Shown here one piece after another: positions 39,561-48,409 of a stretch of 64,000 bases of DNA (positions within the stretch are counted from its first letter, which is position 1; each line of letters starts with the position of its first letter). The stretch is taken from positions 13,762,871 to 13,826,870 of the forward strand of contig NC_040028.1 in the NCBI RefSeq assembly GCF_000972845.2, given 5' to 3'. The notes below the pieces were generated by a model. The model ran no database searches, was not told the DNA's origin, and saw nothing but the letters and a program-made list of their open reading frames with translations. The translations under genes and the position numbers were made by a program. The stretch comes from Larimichthys crocea (lineage: Eukaryota > Chordata > Actinopteri > Sciaenidae).

Positions 39561-39629
39561 GGATGAATGAATCACTGAGAACTTTGCAAAAACCACTGAT
39601 GGCTCACATCTCGTCTGATCATCGTTTTA

Positions 39630-39665
39630 GCTAATTGTCTCAGATATCAATTTGAGACAATTAGC
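39630..39665. repeat. Perfect 13-bp inverted repeat (hairpin)
   Basis: Arms GCTAATTGTCTCA (39630-39642) and TGAGACAATTAGC (39653-39665) are exact reverse complements around a 10-base loop, GATATCAATT. Each arm includes a TAATTG homeodomain-type core, so this may be a palindromic protein-binding site rather than an RNA structure. A second, 9-bp inverted repeat (CTTAATCAA / TTGATTAAG) lies at 39963-39989. Confidence 0.85.
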
Positions 39666-41817
39666 ATGGGATGTGATGAATGGGACAATGAAAAGCAGTC
39701 AAAAGATTCATTTTTATATTCAAAGCAAACCCTTGCATGCTCTTGGATATAAATATCAAAGTTAATTAAAGCATGTATTCCAATATATGAATTGTAAGAC
39801 TATTGTATTGTCATACAATGACAAAATGAAATGGTTGACCTACAGTTTTATTCTGTGAGAAAATGTGTTTAAATTCTTACATATTTTATCTCCTTTTAAA
39901 TTTAGAAGAAGCTACATTTCTTGTAGAATGAAAGCAGCGGGATCACAGTCTCCCTTTGTTATCTTAATCAAGGGGTTATTTTGATTAAGACAGGTCAGCA
40001 TCAAGAGAAATCTGAGAGTTTGAATTTGAAGAAAATACACTTAAAACACGTAGCACTTAGATTAAACCTAAAAATGAAGCTGACAAATGTGGTGTGGTGG
40101 AAAAAAAAAAAGTGGTTCTCTAGTTGCATGGGTGTTCAGTCTAGCTAGAATGGCGGCCTCGATTGCCAGATTAGTCAGACACTGTTATGTGTGAACACAA
40201 GAGGAATTTCAATACAGCAAAATATTGAGTTTTCTCTTATCCTCTTGTGAAACGCTTGCTGCTCTCTCACAATACTCTAGAAACTCCCCAACAGCACACA
40301 ATAAAAAAAAATAAAAAAAAACACCTTGGAAGAAGGACAGGAAAAAACACCTCTCTTCACCAAGGTTATTCAATGATAAGCAACAGTGCTCAGGCACACA
40401 ATGACGGCTCAAAGTGCCAGCTATTTTCAAAAGCCTTGTAATTATAGATTTTGTTAATCATAGTCCTTGAGGATTTGATATTCACTACCTGAGAGTAACA
40501 GTAAATAATCTCACTAAAGACATCATTTAACGATACGAACGCAGATTCAGTCATATGCGCTGTGTGTTATGATTTCTTATGGATAATGCCACTCCATTCA
40601 GACCTACATATTACGCTTTTGGCCACAATGCTACGTTATAAAATGATTTTGAAGGGATGTAGAGAAGGCTACATTAACAAGACAAGATCTGTGGAAAATT
40701 ACCTTTTTTTTTTCTTTCTTTCTTTTTTTTTTTTTTTTGCGAGATGCACACACATGCTGCAAGACTTCAACTTACAGCCAGGCAACACTCTAGGCGTAGT
40801 CTATCTTTGCTGAACTAAAGATAAGAAAATCTCCAATCTTTCTGGCCACTAAAAAAAAAAAAAAAAATCAGGAATTTAGCATGTCTAATTAAAATGTAAA
40901 CAGTGTAATGAGGACATCAGTGATTTAGGCAAATGTCTCTCTGGCTGCCACTGGGGGTATGATAATTACAGAGGCAAATCTATGAATGCACATGAATCTC
41001 CTACAAGTCCAGATTAAAAGCCTTAGTGCTAAACCTAGTTTAGTACACCTGGGGATTGTCTATTCTAGCCAATCCCCAACAGGCTCGGAGCTGCCTCGTC
41101 TCCTTATGAGTGCAGAGACACCTCATGTGAAACAAAGCCTCTGTTTCAATGTGTTGAAATGAGGAGACCAAGGAGTTTGAAGGCAACAAATGCTATTCTC
41201 TGCGTAAATAATATGCCCGGCACACATGGCCTGAATAAACCAGCCTTCCAACATGAGTCATGAACATGTTTCTGTCATAATCAGTTATTTAGTAAAACCC
41301 TAAGCTCTATAAGTACATTGCGCATTATGGTATGGATCATAATAACAGCATGGGATGCATGTGTGATAGATTAGTTTCGTACACAAAGATATAAAGAGAG
41401 AAGAAGTCAAAGGAAAAAGAAAAACATGCACAAAGACAAACAGGCATGCAAGCGCACATACAGTACGTGCACACATACATGCACATAATCCTTAAATATA
41501 AAATGATATATGCTATCATACAACCAGAGGAGCACAGTGAAAGATGAAATGATTCCCAATAGGCAACCTGTGTTGTTTTATCCACTATAATGTGTTTAAC
41601 TAAATTAAACTGGGAGAATTTTGTTTGAGATTTGAGAAAAAACAAAACAAAAAAAAACTGCATGACAGTCCTGTAGCTAGGAGACACATGAAGTACAAGC
41701 AGCCAATGGTAGGCACATGCATTTTAGAAAATGTCTATGCCATATGCTGTCACTCAGAGGAAAAAAAAAAAAAAAACAAGTCTGAGCAGACAGTCGCTGT
41801 GTCTAAATGAGATGGTA

Positions 41818-41870
41818 GGAGGAGGAGGTGGGGGAGGAGGAGGGGGAGGAGGAGGGAGAGAAAGGGAGGA
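41818..41870. repeat. (GGA)n purine tract
   Basis: Imperfect GGA/GGGGA repeats on the plus strand, able in principle to form a G-quadruplex. They create the polyglycine and polyproline chance frames in this region. Confidence 0.88.
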
Positions 41871-42084
41871 TGTCAAGGATTCATGGTCCTTCATCTTTGC
41901 AGTAGAGCAAACACGTCCCTCAGTATAGCAACAGACAGCTGCCTCCACTTTCTAATGCAGTCCAACTTAGATCACTGCAAGAATTGTCAGCGTAGAGAGA
42001 AAACACACAAAGATAACATAGCAAGCTGCCATGAGGGAAACGACAGAGATGTGGATACAAGAGAGGGAGACGAACAGCGAAAGG

Positions 42085-42115
<31 letters not shown>

Positions 42116-42131
42116 GGGAGGGAGGGAGGAA
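42085..42131. repeat. (GA)n tract
   Basis: GA repeats followed by GGGA repeats. Confidence 0.88.
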
Positions 42132-43621
42132 CACGTAGAATACTTAGAAGAAAGGCTGGAGTTTTTTGTCCCTTCTGCTATGTTACTCCATTGGGAACTC
42201 CTTCTCTTTTTATATGAAAAACACTGAAGTAACCACTTAACATATTTGCTTAAAGATGACAATCCTGCACTGATCTAGTCAAAGTGCTGGACGGGATTTC
42301 TTGTACTTGCTGACAAATAGATCCATCTGTAAAGATGAATATTTCATCGATTCACAAAAGCATTGCAGACATCCCAGGGGGTGTTTACAGCTATAGGTAT
42401 TCAAGGAGCTTTAATCGTCATCATTAGTGCACATATATAAAGTGTCGGCCCTGTCATATGCCGCTTCTCTCCACTAATGGTTTATGTAATATCTGTCAAT
42501 TTTAATGATCGTTAATAGAGAATTCAGATTATAGACAGAGCGTTTAGAGGTGCTAACTTCTTTACACAGACACACGGCACCATCAAGTGCTTTTGTTTTT
42601 GTTCTTGGGCACAGCTGTATTAAGTAACCTGACAATGAATCAAGCGTATGCTTTACGTTATAATAGTCATAACAGTAGAAAACAGTGAATGTCTAAAAAC
42701 CCTAATTTGATTTATGTGGTGCCGCTAGTACACAACAATAAATATGAGCATTTAATGCAACATATTTAATAGAAAAAAAAAACATTTAAAAATTTCAGAA
42801 TTACTTTGGAAATGTGATTTCTTTTTTTTTCTTTCAATATGTCGTCGTCACATTAAACAAGGTGCACTGCCTGCAAGCAGTTCCTTTGTCAACACCACAC
42901 GACTAAATATAACAAGTACGAGTATTTCTATATCCTGGTGTTACTGGGAAAAAATAGGTGGATGCTGTTATTTAGTACTCCAGACAGCGTCTTGTTAGTA
43001 TTTACAGTCATTCTTAAAAGTGTAGAGTATGTGTGACTTCCAGTGAAGAGGGTGATGAAAACAGGAGGGTCAGCATCTGTTGTCAAATTCGTCTCAGAGA
43101 TTCATGTCAAGCAACAGCTTAGATTGCTATCATAAGTGCTATCCTATCAGAAATAAACAGAGCTGTCAGCTTCTTTCCATGCACACTGGAGGTGTCTGGG
43201 GTTAAGTAAGGACCTGCAAGAATCCCCTAACACGCTGTAGGAGATCAGACGTGGAACCCTTCCAGGGTTTGAACTGTGATAAATATCCTCAGGTAGTACT
43301 TGATAATTAAGATATTTATCATGGAAGATCTGAGAGAAATGGTTGAGAAATGAACGAGATTTGTTTCTACTGCTTGTCGTTTTTTCAAGATTGACATACT
43401 CTCATATATAACTTCTACTAAAATTAAGCGTCATCATTGTGATTTTTAAAGTTATGCATATATATAATAGTTAATTTAGTTCAGATTGGGAGTATATGCA
43501 AGCTGTGGATACAGATTTAAATATAATTAATTGCTCCAAGCTATTTGCCATCCAGTTCAGTATCCATATCTGAACAGCTCCAATCAAAGTTCTTTTGTAA
43601 TAAAAATACCCATCGTGCATG

Positions 43622-43623
<2 letters not shown>

Positions 43624-43693
<70 letters not shown>
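43624..43693. repeat. Long (TG)n microsatellite
   Basis: About 35 uninterrupted TG units, the longest pure dinucleotide run in the window. It lies in intron 2, about 1.3 kb from exon 2. Confidence 0.95.
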
Positions 43694-43694
<1 letters not shown>

Positions 43695-44612
43695 TGGGAG
43701 GGAGGGTGGGGGTATATGAAACACATAAAAATCTGACCAATAAATTTAATACCCACTTTACAAAAACACATTACAACCAAACACTCAAACATAATGAACG
43801 TGGTAGTAATGTACATTTTTTTTCCCCCCTCACTGAGTGACGAATGCTGCAATGCTGTTATTTTTTTGAAGAGGAATGAAAACATACTTCAGCTCACTGC
43901 TGATGATGTTAATTTCCTCTCAAAGCAAAACATGCAAATGAAATGTGTGAACACAATTAAGTAAATTGTTCTATGGAGGTGGGAAAGGGTTCACGCAGGA
44001 CAAAGTGTTTGCAAAAGAGAGAGACAGCACACAACTTGTTACTTCTGCTGACTTTGTATCCATGTTCAGATCCATTTACTGGCTTGTCACAAACCATTTA
44101 CACTGGGACGTGGATAACAGCTATTTCTGACGCTGCCTTTGTGCTAATTTGTTAGCAAATCTCATTTTCTGTCACTGGTGAATTGTTATTGAATGCGAAA
44201 CCAAATAAAAAAACACGTGAACTTCATAAATGACACTTAAAACAAGTGTTAGATTTCCTACATCACGTCATTACATATGCAATAATAATATATTAATTGA
44301 ACACAAGGTGTAGTTTGCAACCGGTACCAGATAATTGTGAAACTGTGACACTGAAATGATTTCTGTATGCAGTTTTTTTATATAAACAACAGGCATTTCA
44401 ACAGAGGCAATAATTTTCTAAGGATTTACAAGAGATCCTGAGCTACAGCCATGTCATAAATTTGAAAATGAATGACATTTAAAAGCTGCCCTGAGAATAT
44501 CTTCTATAAATTCTTTTAAAGGCAACTATTTAATTTATGACATAAAAAACTGTCTACAATCCAAATTTGCTATAATAAATACACATCCATTGTCGGGGGC
44601 TGTTGGTGTCAT

Positions 44613-44694
44613 GCATGCAGAAAATATGAAAGCAGTGCAACGAGAAAGAAAAAGCATGCAGAAAATATGAAAGCAGTGCAACGAGAAAGAAAAA
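44613..44694. repeat. Perfect 41-bp tandem duplication (two copies)
   Basis: The unit GCATGCAGAAAATATGAAAG... (44613-44653) is repeated directly and exactly at 44654-44694, which implies a recent event. It lies about 310 bases inside intron 2 from the exon 2 donor. Confidence 0.9.
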
Positions 44695-44757
44695 AAAAAG
44701 TTAAACTGCACATAAATAATGTCAGTAAGAGAAACCAAAGCAAATTAAAATGAGAGA

Positions 44758-44791
44758 GGGGGAGGAGGAGGAGGAGGAGGAGGGGGGGGGA
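44758..44791. repeat. (GGA)n followed by a G run
   Basis: GGAGGAGG units followed by about nine G, a potential G-quadruplex sequence on the plus strand (non-template strand relative to a minus-strand gene is the C-rich one). Confidence 0.85.
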
Positions 44792-45002
44792 TACTTCAAC
44801 CTTCACAATTAATGACATAATGTACTCTTATCTCTGGACTGTTATTCATTATTATAACCCAGATTTAAGTAAAGTTTTGAAGATGAACCAAACATGCACA
44901 AAGAAAAATAATAATTAAAAAATAAATTTAAACAAAAAACACTGCAACCTGTTATAATATGACAAATATGGAACATTCATGAGAATTACAAAATGAACAT
45001 AC

Positions 45003-45027
45003 CATAAATACTGGTGCTAGTGATCAT
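45003..45027 (-). CDS. FIGN: Fidgetin start-codon microexon, coding part (exon 45003-45037)
   Basis: On the minus strand, ATG at 45027-45025 opens MITSTSIY plus one base (G at 45003), followed by a GTATGT donor. This closely matches the start of human FIGN (MISSTSVYGLK, from memory). The lone G joins the GT at the start of exon 3 to make Gly, giving ...IYGLKMQW. The exon begins at 45037, after a strong pyrimidine tract and TTTTTAG acceptor (AG at 45039-45038), so it is only 35 bases long with 10 bases of leader. An in-frame TGA in exon 1 (45949-45947), 33 spliced bases upstream, supports this ATG as the first in frame. Start context is GACATGA, with a purine at -3. The exon is too short for ordinary ORF searches and is easily missed by annotation. 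Confidence 0.9.
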
Positions 45028-45037
45028 GTCTTCAAGC

Positions 45038-45923
45038 CTAAAAACAAGAGGAGAGGGGAAAACAGCAGAATCGGAATTTTCACGAGGAGGAATTCCAAAG
45101 GTTGCTTCTCATTACAGGCACTTTTTTCCTGCAGCTATCGGATTTCACAACTTAAAAAAGAAAAAGACGCACGCTCTCCTTGTCCTTTCCTCAGGTATTC
45201 ATTTAGGTCATGTAATTAAGGACAAGCGAGTAAAAACACACGCGAGGATTTTTTTCTTTATATAAAAAAATTAAAAAAAAAAAAAAAAATACAGCCCTGG
45301 ACGGAGACGCGAAAGCCACACAGGCACGGCTGGAGCCTGTCACTTCTTCTTGCGCGAGTTGAAACAAGAGAATAGGAGGCATGCGAGAGACTGTAGATGA
45401 CATAAAACACACATTCTTCATGCCGCCTATTAGAGGAAGAGGCTAAACCAGCGTGATGCACCCCCCTCCCTCCCTCCTTTTACTTTTTTAAAATAGATTA
45501 CTTGCCAGCAGTTGTCCCACTAAAAGCGCAATGACAACCCATCTATTAACCCCCCGCCTGCGGTTATCGCGGCAAGTTTTATTCAGCCTGACATGCAAAA
45601 ACTTCTCGATGCAGAAAGTTATTTAAAGAGGCTGCTCCCCCCGGCTGCATATATATGTAAAAACCATCTCCTTTAAACTGCAGAGAGCGAGATTGTAAAT
45701 TGTAATCAAATCCCGGAACTTGCTTTTTGGAGAATGCAGAATTGACTGTCCGCAGACTGCGCCGCAGATCCGTGATGCGCGACACACACACACACACACA
45801 CACACACGGTCTCTCTCTCTCTCTCGGCGAGCGTTTGCGCGCACAGGGCTGCTCCGTTTCTCCTTTTTTTTTTTTTTTTTTTAATTGTCAACACATCACT
45901 GATAAGACAGGATAAAGACTTAC
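45038..45923 (-). other. FIGN: FIGN intron 1 (886 bp)
   Basis: The intron is bounded by GTAAGT (from 45923) and a pyrimidine-rich TTTTTAG acceptor (45038). It is CpG-rich like the promoter and contains an (AC)n/(TC)n microsatellite near 45783-45825, a T run near 45864-45882 and an A run near 45273-45289. No coding potential beyond short repeat-driven frames was seen. Confidence 0.7.
45783..45825. repeat. (AC)n and (TC)n microsatellites in FIGN intron 1
   Basis: (AC)n at about 45783-45807, then GGTCTCTCTCTCTCTCTC, then a CpG-rich segment. Confidence 0.9.
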
Positions 45924-46180
45924 CTGTGTAGGTGACAGGGGCAGCGTCAGGGTTTATAGTACCATCGATCCGGTGAGTGCGCAGATGAATGGCTCGCGGA
46001 GGTTAAGCGTGGCTGCTCGCGATTTGAAACCATTCCAAGTTAGTGAGGGGAAGACTGACCACAGCCTCTGCCATGTTGGAATTCCAAACCCTGGACAGCT
46101 GCTCCACTGACTGAAGGCAGCACGCTGCACACTGCGCATGTTCTCTGCAGCCGGAGCCAAATTCAAAGGGAATCAACCTT
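45924..46180 (-). other. FIGN: Fidgetin exon 1, 5' untranslated (5' end approximate)
   Basis: The 3' boundary is a perfect U1-type donor on the minus strand: CACAG at 45928-45924 followed by GTAAGTC. Splicing from here to the acceptor at 45038 removes an 886-base intron and places an in-frame TGA 33 bases before the FIGN ATG. The 5' limit is a guess. The CpG-rich stretch runs to about 46200, and I see no TATA box. The exon contains upstream ATGs, described separately. The donor is strong evidence for an exon; its assignment to FIGN rests on position and on the fit with exon 2. Confidence 0.72.
46003..46074 (-). promoter_or_regulatory. Upstream ORF (23 codons) in the fidgetin leader
   Basis: On the minus strand an ATG at 46074-46072 sits in a strong context (AACATGG: A at -3, G at +4) and opens a 23-codon frame, MAEAVVSLPL..., ending in TAA at 46005-46003. 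If transcription starts upstream of 46074, ribosomes would meet it before the FIGN ATG, and it would be expected to lower FIGN translation. A second, longer frame (70 codons, ATG at 46166, stop at 45954) overlaps it in another frame and also ends before the exon 1 donor. Neither resembles a known protein. Whether they lie in the mature leader depends on the true start site. Confidence 0.4.
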
Positions 46181-46494
46181 AATCAGCAGCAGTTCACAAG
46201 CAGCCTATTGTGAGTCCGGCTGTAGGTTATTCTAACGCGTTAATAGTGAATGTGTGCACGCTCTACATGGAAATCTTCTGTGTGTATCTATCTGCACCAC
46301 ATGACACAAACTGCATGTGTTGCATTATATCTTACAGCTTTTAAATGCATTGTTGTCTCTTTGGAAAATTCTTCCACCAACTGCTCGATAAGCCTTGTGT
46401 AAAAATAAAATAAAAATAAACTAGAGCACAAAGGAAATCAAGTGGCAATCTCCGTCTAATATTGTAAAGTGCTAAAAACTGTAATATCTAGAAC

Positions 46495-46725
46495 GGCCAC
46501 TTGAGGCTGGCTGCACAAGTGAGTCAGTCTCCATAAGCGTTCATGTTAAAATGTCACTTTACAGCAGAAATAAACATGTTTACAGCCTGGTACAAAAAAC
46601 AGTTTTGGTCTCTGTGGCAAATTTCACCGTCCATGACAACTGTACTCACCTGTTCAAATGATATTAAGGCTTAAGGTTCTGCATAATTAACAGCATGGCT
46701 ACTTTGATAGATAGGTAAGTTGCAG
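46495..46725. mobile_element. Interspersed repeat, probably non-autonomous DNA element
   Basis: The phrases GTTAAAATGTCACTTTACAG, AAATAAACATGTTTACAGCC and GATATTAAGGCTTAAGGTTC match, from memory, a repeat found in very many copies in percomorph genomes. The family name is not recalled. It lies about 300 bases upstream of FIGN exon 1. Confidence 0.6.
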
Positions 46726-46944
46726 ATGGCTTGAGCATCCAGGCATCATTCAGCCTGCCAATGATCCACATCAATATTTAGATTAACCAGAAGGCAAAAA
46801 AAGCAGTACATTCAACATGGCAGCGGCAACAATGACATATTTGATGGAAATAAGTTTATTTGTTTTGTTGCCGAGAGTTTAACGAGAAAATTGATACCAC
46901 ACACGATATGTGCCTGCAAAATATGAAGCCAGTGTAATTATCTG

Positions 46945-47152
46945 GATAGCTTAGCTTAGCATAAACTCCAGGAAGTCACTGGCCTGGCCAAAATATAGTT
47001 CTTCTACACACTAGTGTAAAATTTTTAAGTTGTTGTTCACACTATTTTGGGTTTAATACGATTTTAGTGAGCTTCAGAGGTGCTGGCAGGCGGTAGAGCG
47101 GAGCTAGCAGTTTCCCTTTGTTTCCAGTCTTTATGCTAAGCTAACTAGCTAC
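46945..47152. mobile_element. Palindromic MITE-like element
   Basis: Near its ends are 15-bp perfect inverted repeats TTAGCTTAGCATAAA (46951-46965) and TTTATGCTAAGCTAA (47130-47144). The inner part (CAGAGGTGCTGGCAGG, GTTTCCAGTCTTTATGC) resembles, from memory, a very common teleost repeat with the same ends. It encodes nothing. Confidence 0.72.
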
Positions 47153-48355
47153 ATATCTGCATGACATGTGAAAGTGGCATCAATCTTCTCATCTACATCT
47201 CTAGAAGGAAAATAATCGTAACTCTTTAAAAAGGTTTTGTCCAGATTTATTAAAAAAAAAAAAAAAATATAAAAATCTTTATTCCATTCAATGATTGATA
47301 TTCTCCAGCTCCTCTCTGTTGTCTGTACATGGCCTTGAAAGAAGGGGGTGATCTCTTCTCCTCTGGGGAAGTGTTGCACGAAGACCCTGGTTAGACACAT
47401 GATATGAGGATCGGCACCAAAAGTCCCATTATGCCCTCTCATATCCATACCCAAGGCCCTAGGAGTGATGCATTGATTCAGCCTTCAGTACTCCCTTGAC
47501 TGTACCATGCTAATTCCAACTACGTGAGCTCTTTAGAGAAATCCTACCCAAAAGGCAGGACGCAGAGTAGCCGCTGAGCTGCTCTGGACAATGACAGTTT
47601 AAGCTTGTACACTCCAGTATCATTCCCTGTCATCATCGTGGTGTACGCTGAGACAAAAGCGACTGCAGATTTAGTCAAAAACTGTCCAAGATTTAAACCC
47701 AAAAAAACAATGAGAAAATGATCATAATAACAACAGCACGTGTTTGATTCTTATTTGCTCTGCTGCTCATTAAGCGAGGATGCTAGTGCTCATCAGAATT
47801 TTCTAACCATGGTGGAATAATGTCCTGCTAATGCTCAGCTGACTCGACCAGAAGTGAGTGTCCACGCTTGTAGGAACAGCCTGTGAAAATCTCTGTGTGC
47901 TCTGGAGGTCACGGTGAAAACAACAGCAGTGCATTTCCAGGTGTAGCCACGTCCATTGTCTCCTTCCTCATATGGGCATGTTCAGTCTGTGCCTTTGTCC
48001 TTGTGTCAGCAGGCAGGACATTCTAAATTATTTTGCTCAGCTGCCTCCCTGAACTCTTGCTACAGCACGTCAATACACACATCATGCAGACACCCGCACA
48101 TGCAGCCACGGGGATCACAGTTCATGACCGTCACACACTTGAATCCTCCTTGACACATATCAAATCTCGAGGAATAATAATAAAAATAAAAAATAAAAAA
48201 GTTAGCCAGCTGCTATGATTCTGTGTGTTAGAATTTCAGATCTGTCATAATTTTGTTAAGGATTACTTAAAAAGATTTTTTTAAAAAAAAAGCTGAATTT
48301 CAGAAAAACGACAACATTGTAATCACTGTTTGAAAGAATAAAAGCTGAATGAATG
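47153..48355. other. Upstream desert, nothing supportable
   Basis: An A run lies near 47250-47265; otherwise the sequence looks unique and contains no recognisable gene. Confidence 0.5.
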
Positions 48356-48359
48356 TCAT

Positions 48360-48360
<1 letters not shown>

Positions 48361-48409
<49 letters not shown>
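48361..48409. repeat. Compound (CA)n(TA)n(CA)n microsatellite
   Basis: CA units (48361-48378), then TA units to about 48398, then CA units again. Confidence 0.93.

Larger units (their letters stand above)
24449..45002 (-). other. FIGN: FIGN intron 2 (about 20.5 kb)
   Basis: The intron runs from the GTATGT donor after the ATG microexon to the CTAG acceptor before exon 3. It splits a Gly codon in phase 1. It contains a SINE (33928-34228), microsatellites, a 41-bp tandem duplication close to the donor, a hairpin near 39.6 kb and several non-repetitive blocks listed separately. Short open frames inside it are scattered on both strands, none has recognisable homology, and several are driven by simple repeats, so I call no internal gene. 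Confidence 0.88.
45280..46260 (-). promoter_or_regulatory. FIGN: CpG-rich promoter region of FIGN
   Basis: CpG dinucleotides are much denser here than in the surrounding AT-rich sequence. Examples are TGCGCGAGTT near 45350, CTGCGCCGCAG near 45758, GAGCGTTTGCGCGCAC near 45829 and GCTCGCG near 46014. On the minus strand, AACATGGCAGAGG near 46076-46064 resembles a downstream YY1 element, and TGCGCA at 46133-46138 resembles an NRF1 half site. Both are typical of TATA-less CpG-island promoters. The region covers exon 1 and most of intron 1. The start site itself cannot be fixed from sequence alone. Confidence 0.6.

Noticed and set aside
39330..39570. Proline/serine-rich plus-strand frames
   Set aside because: Two overlapping frames are open at once because the block is pyrimidine-rich and lacks stops; this is a composition effect.
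43471..43885. His/Thr and Cys/Val-rich frames
   Set aside because: They are direct translations of the (TG)n run.
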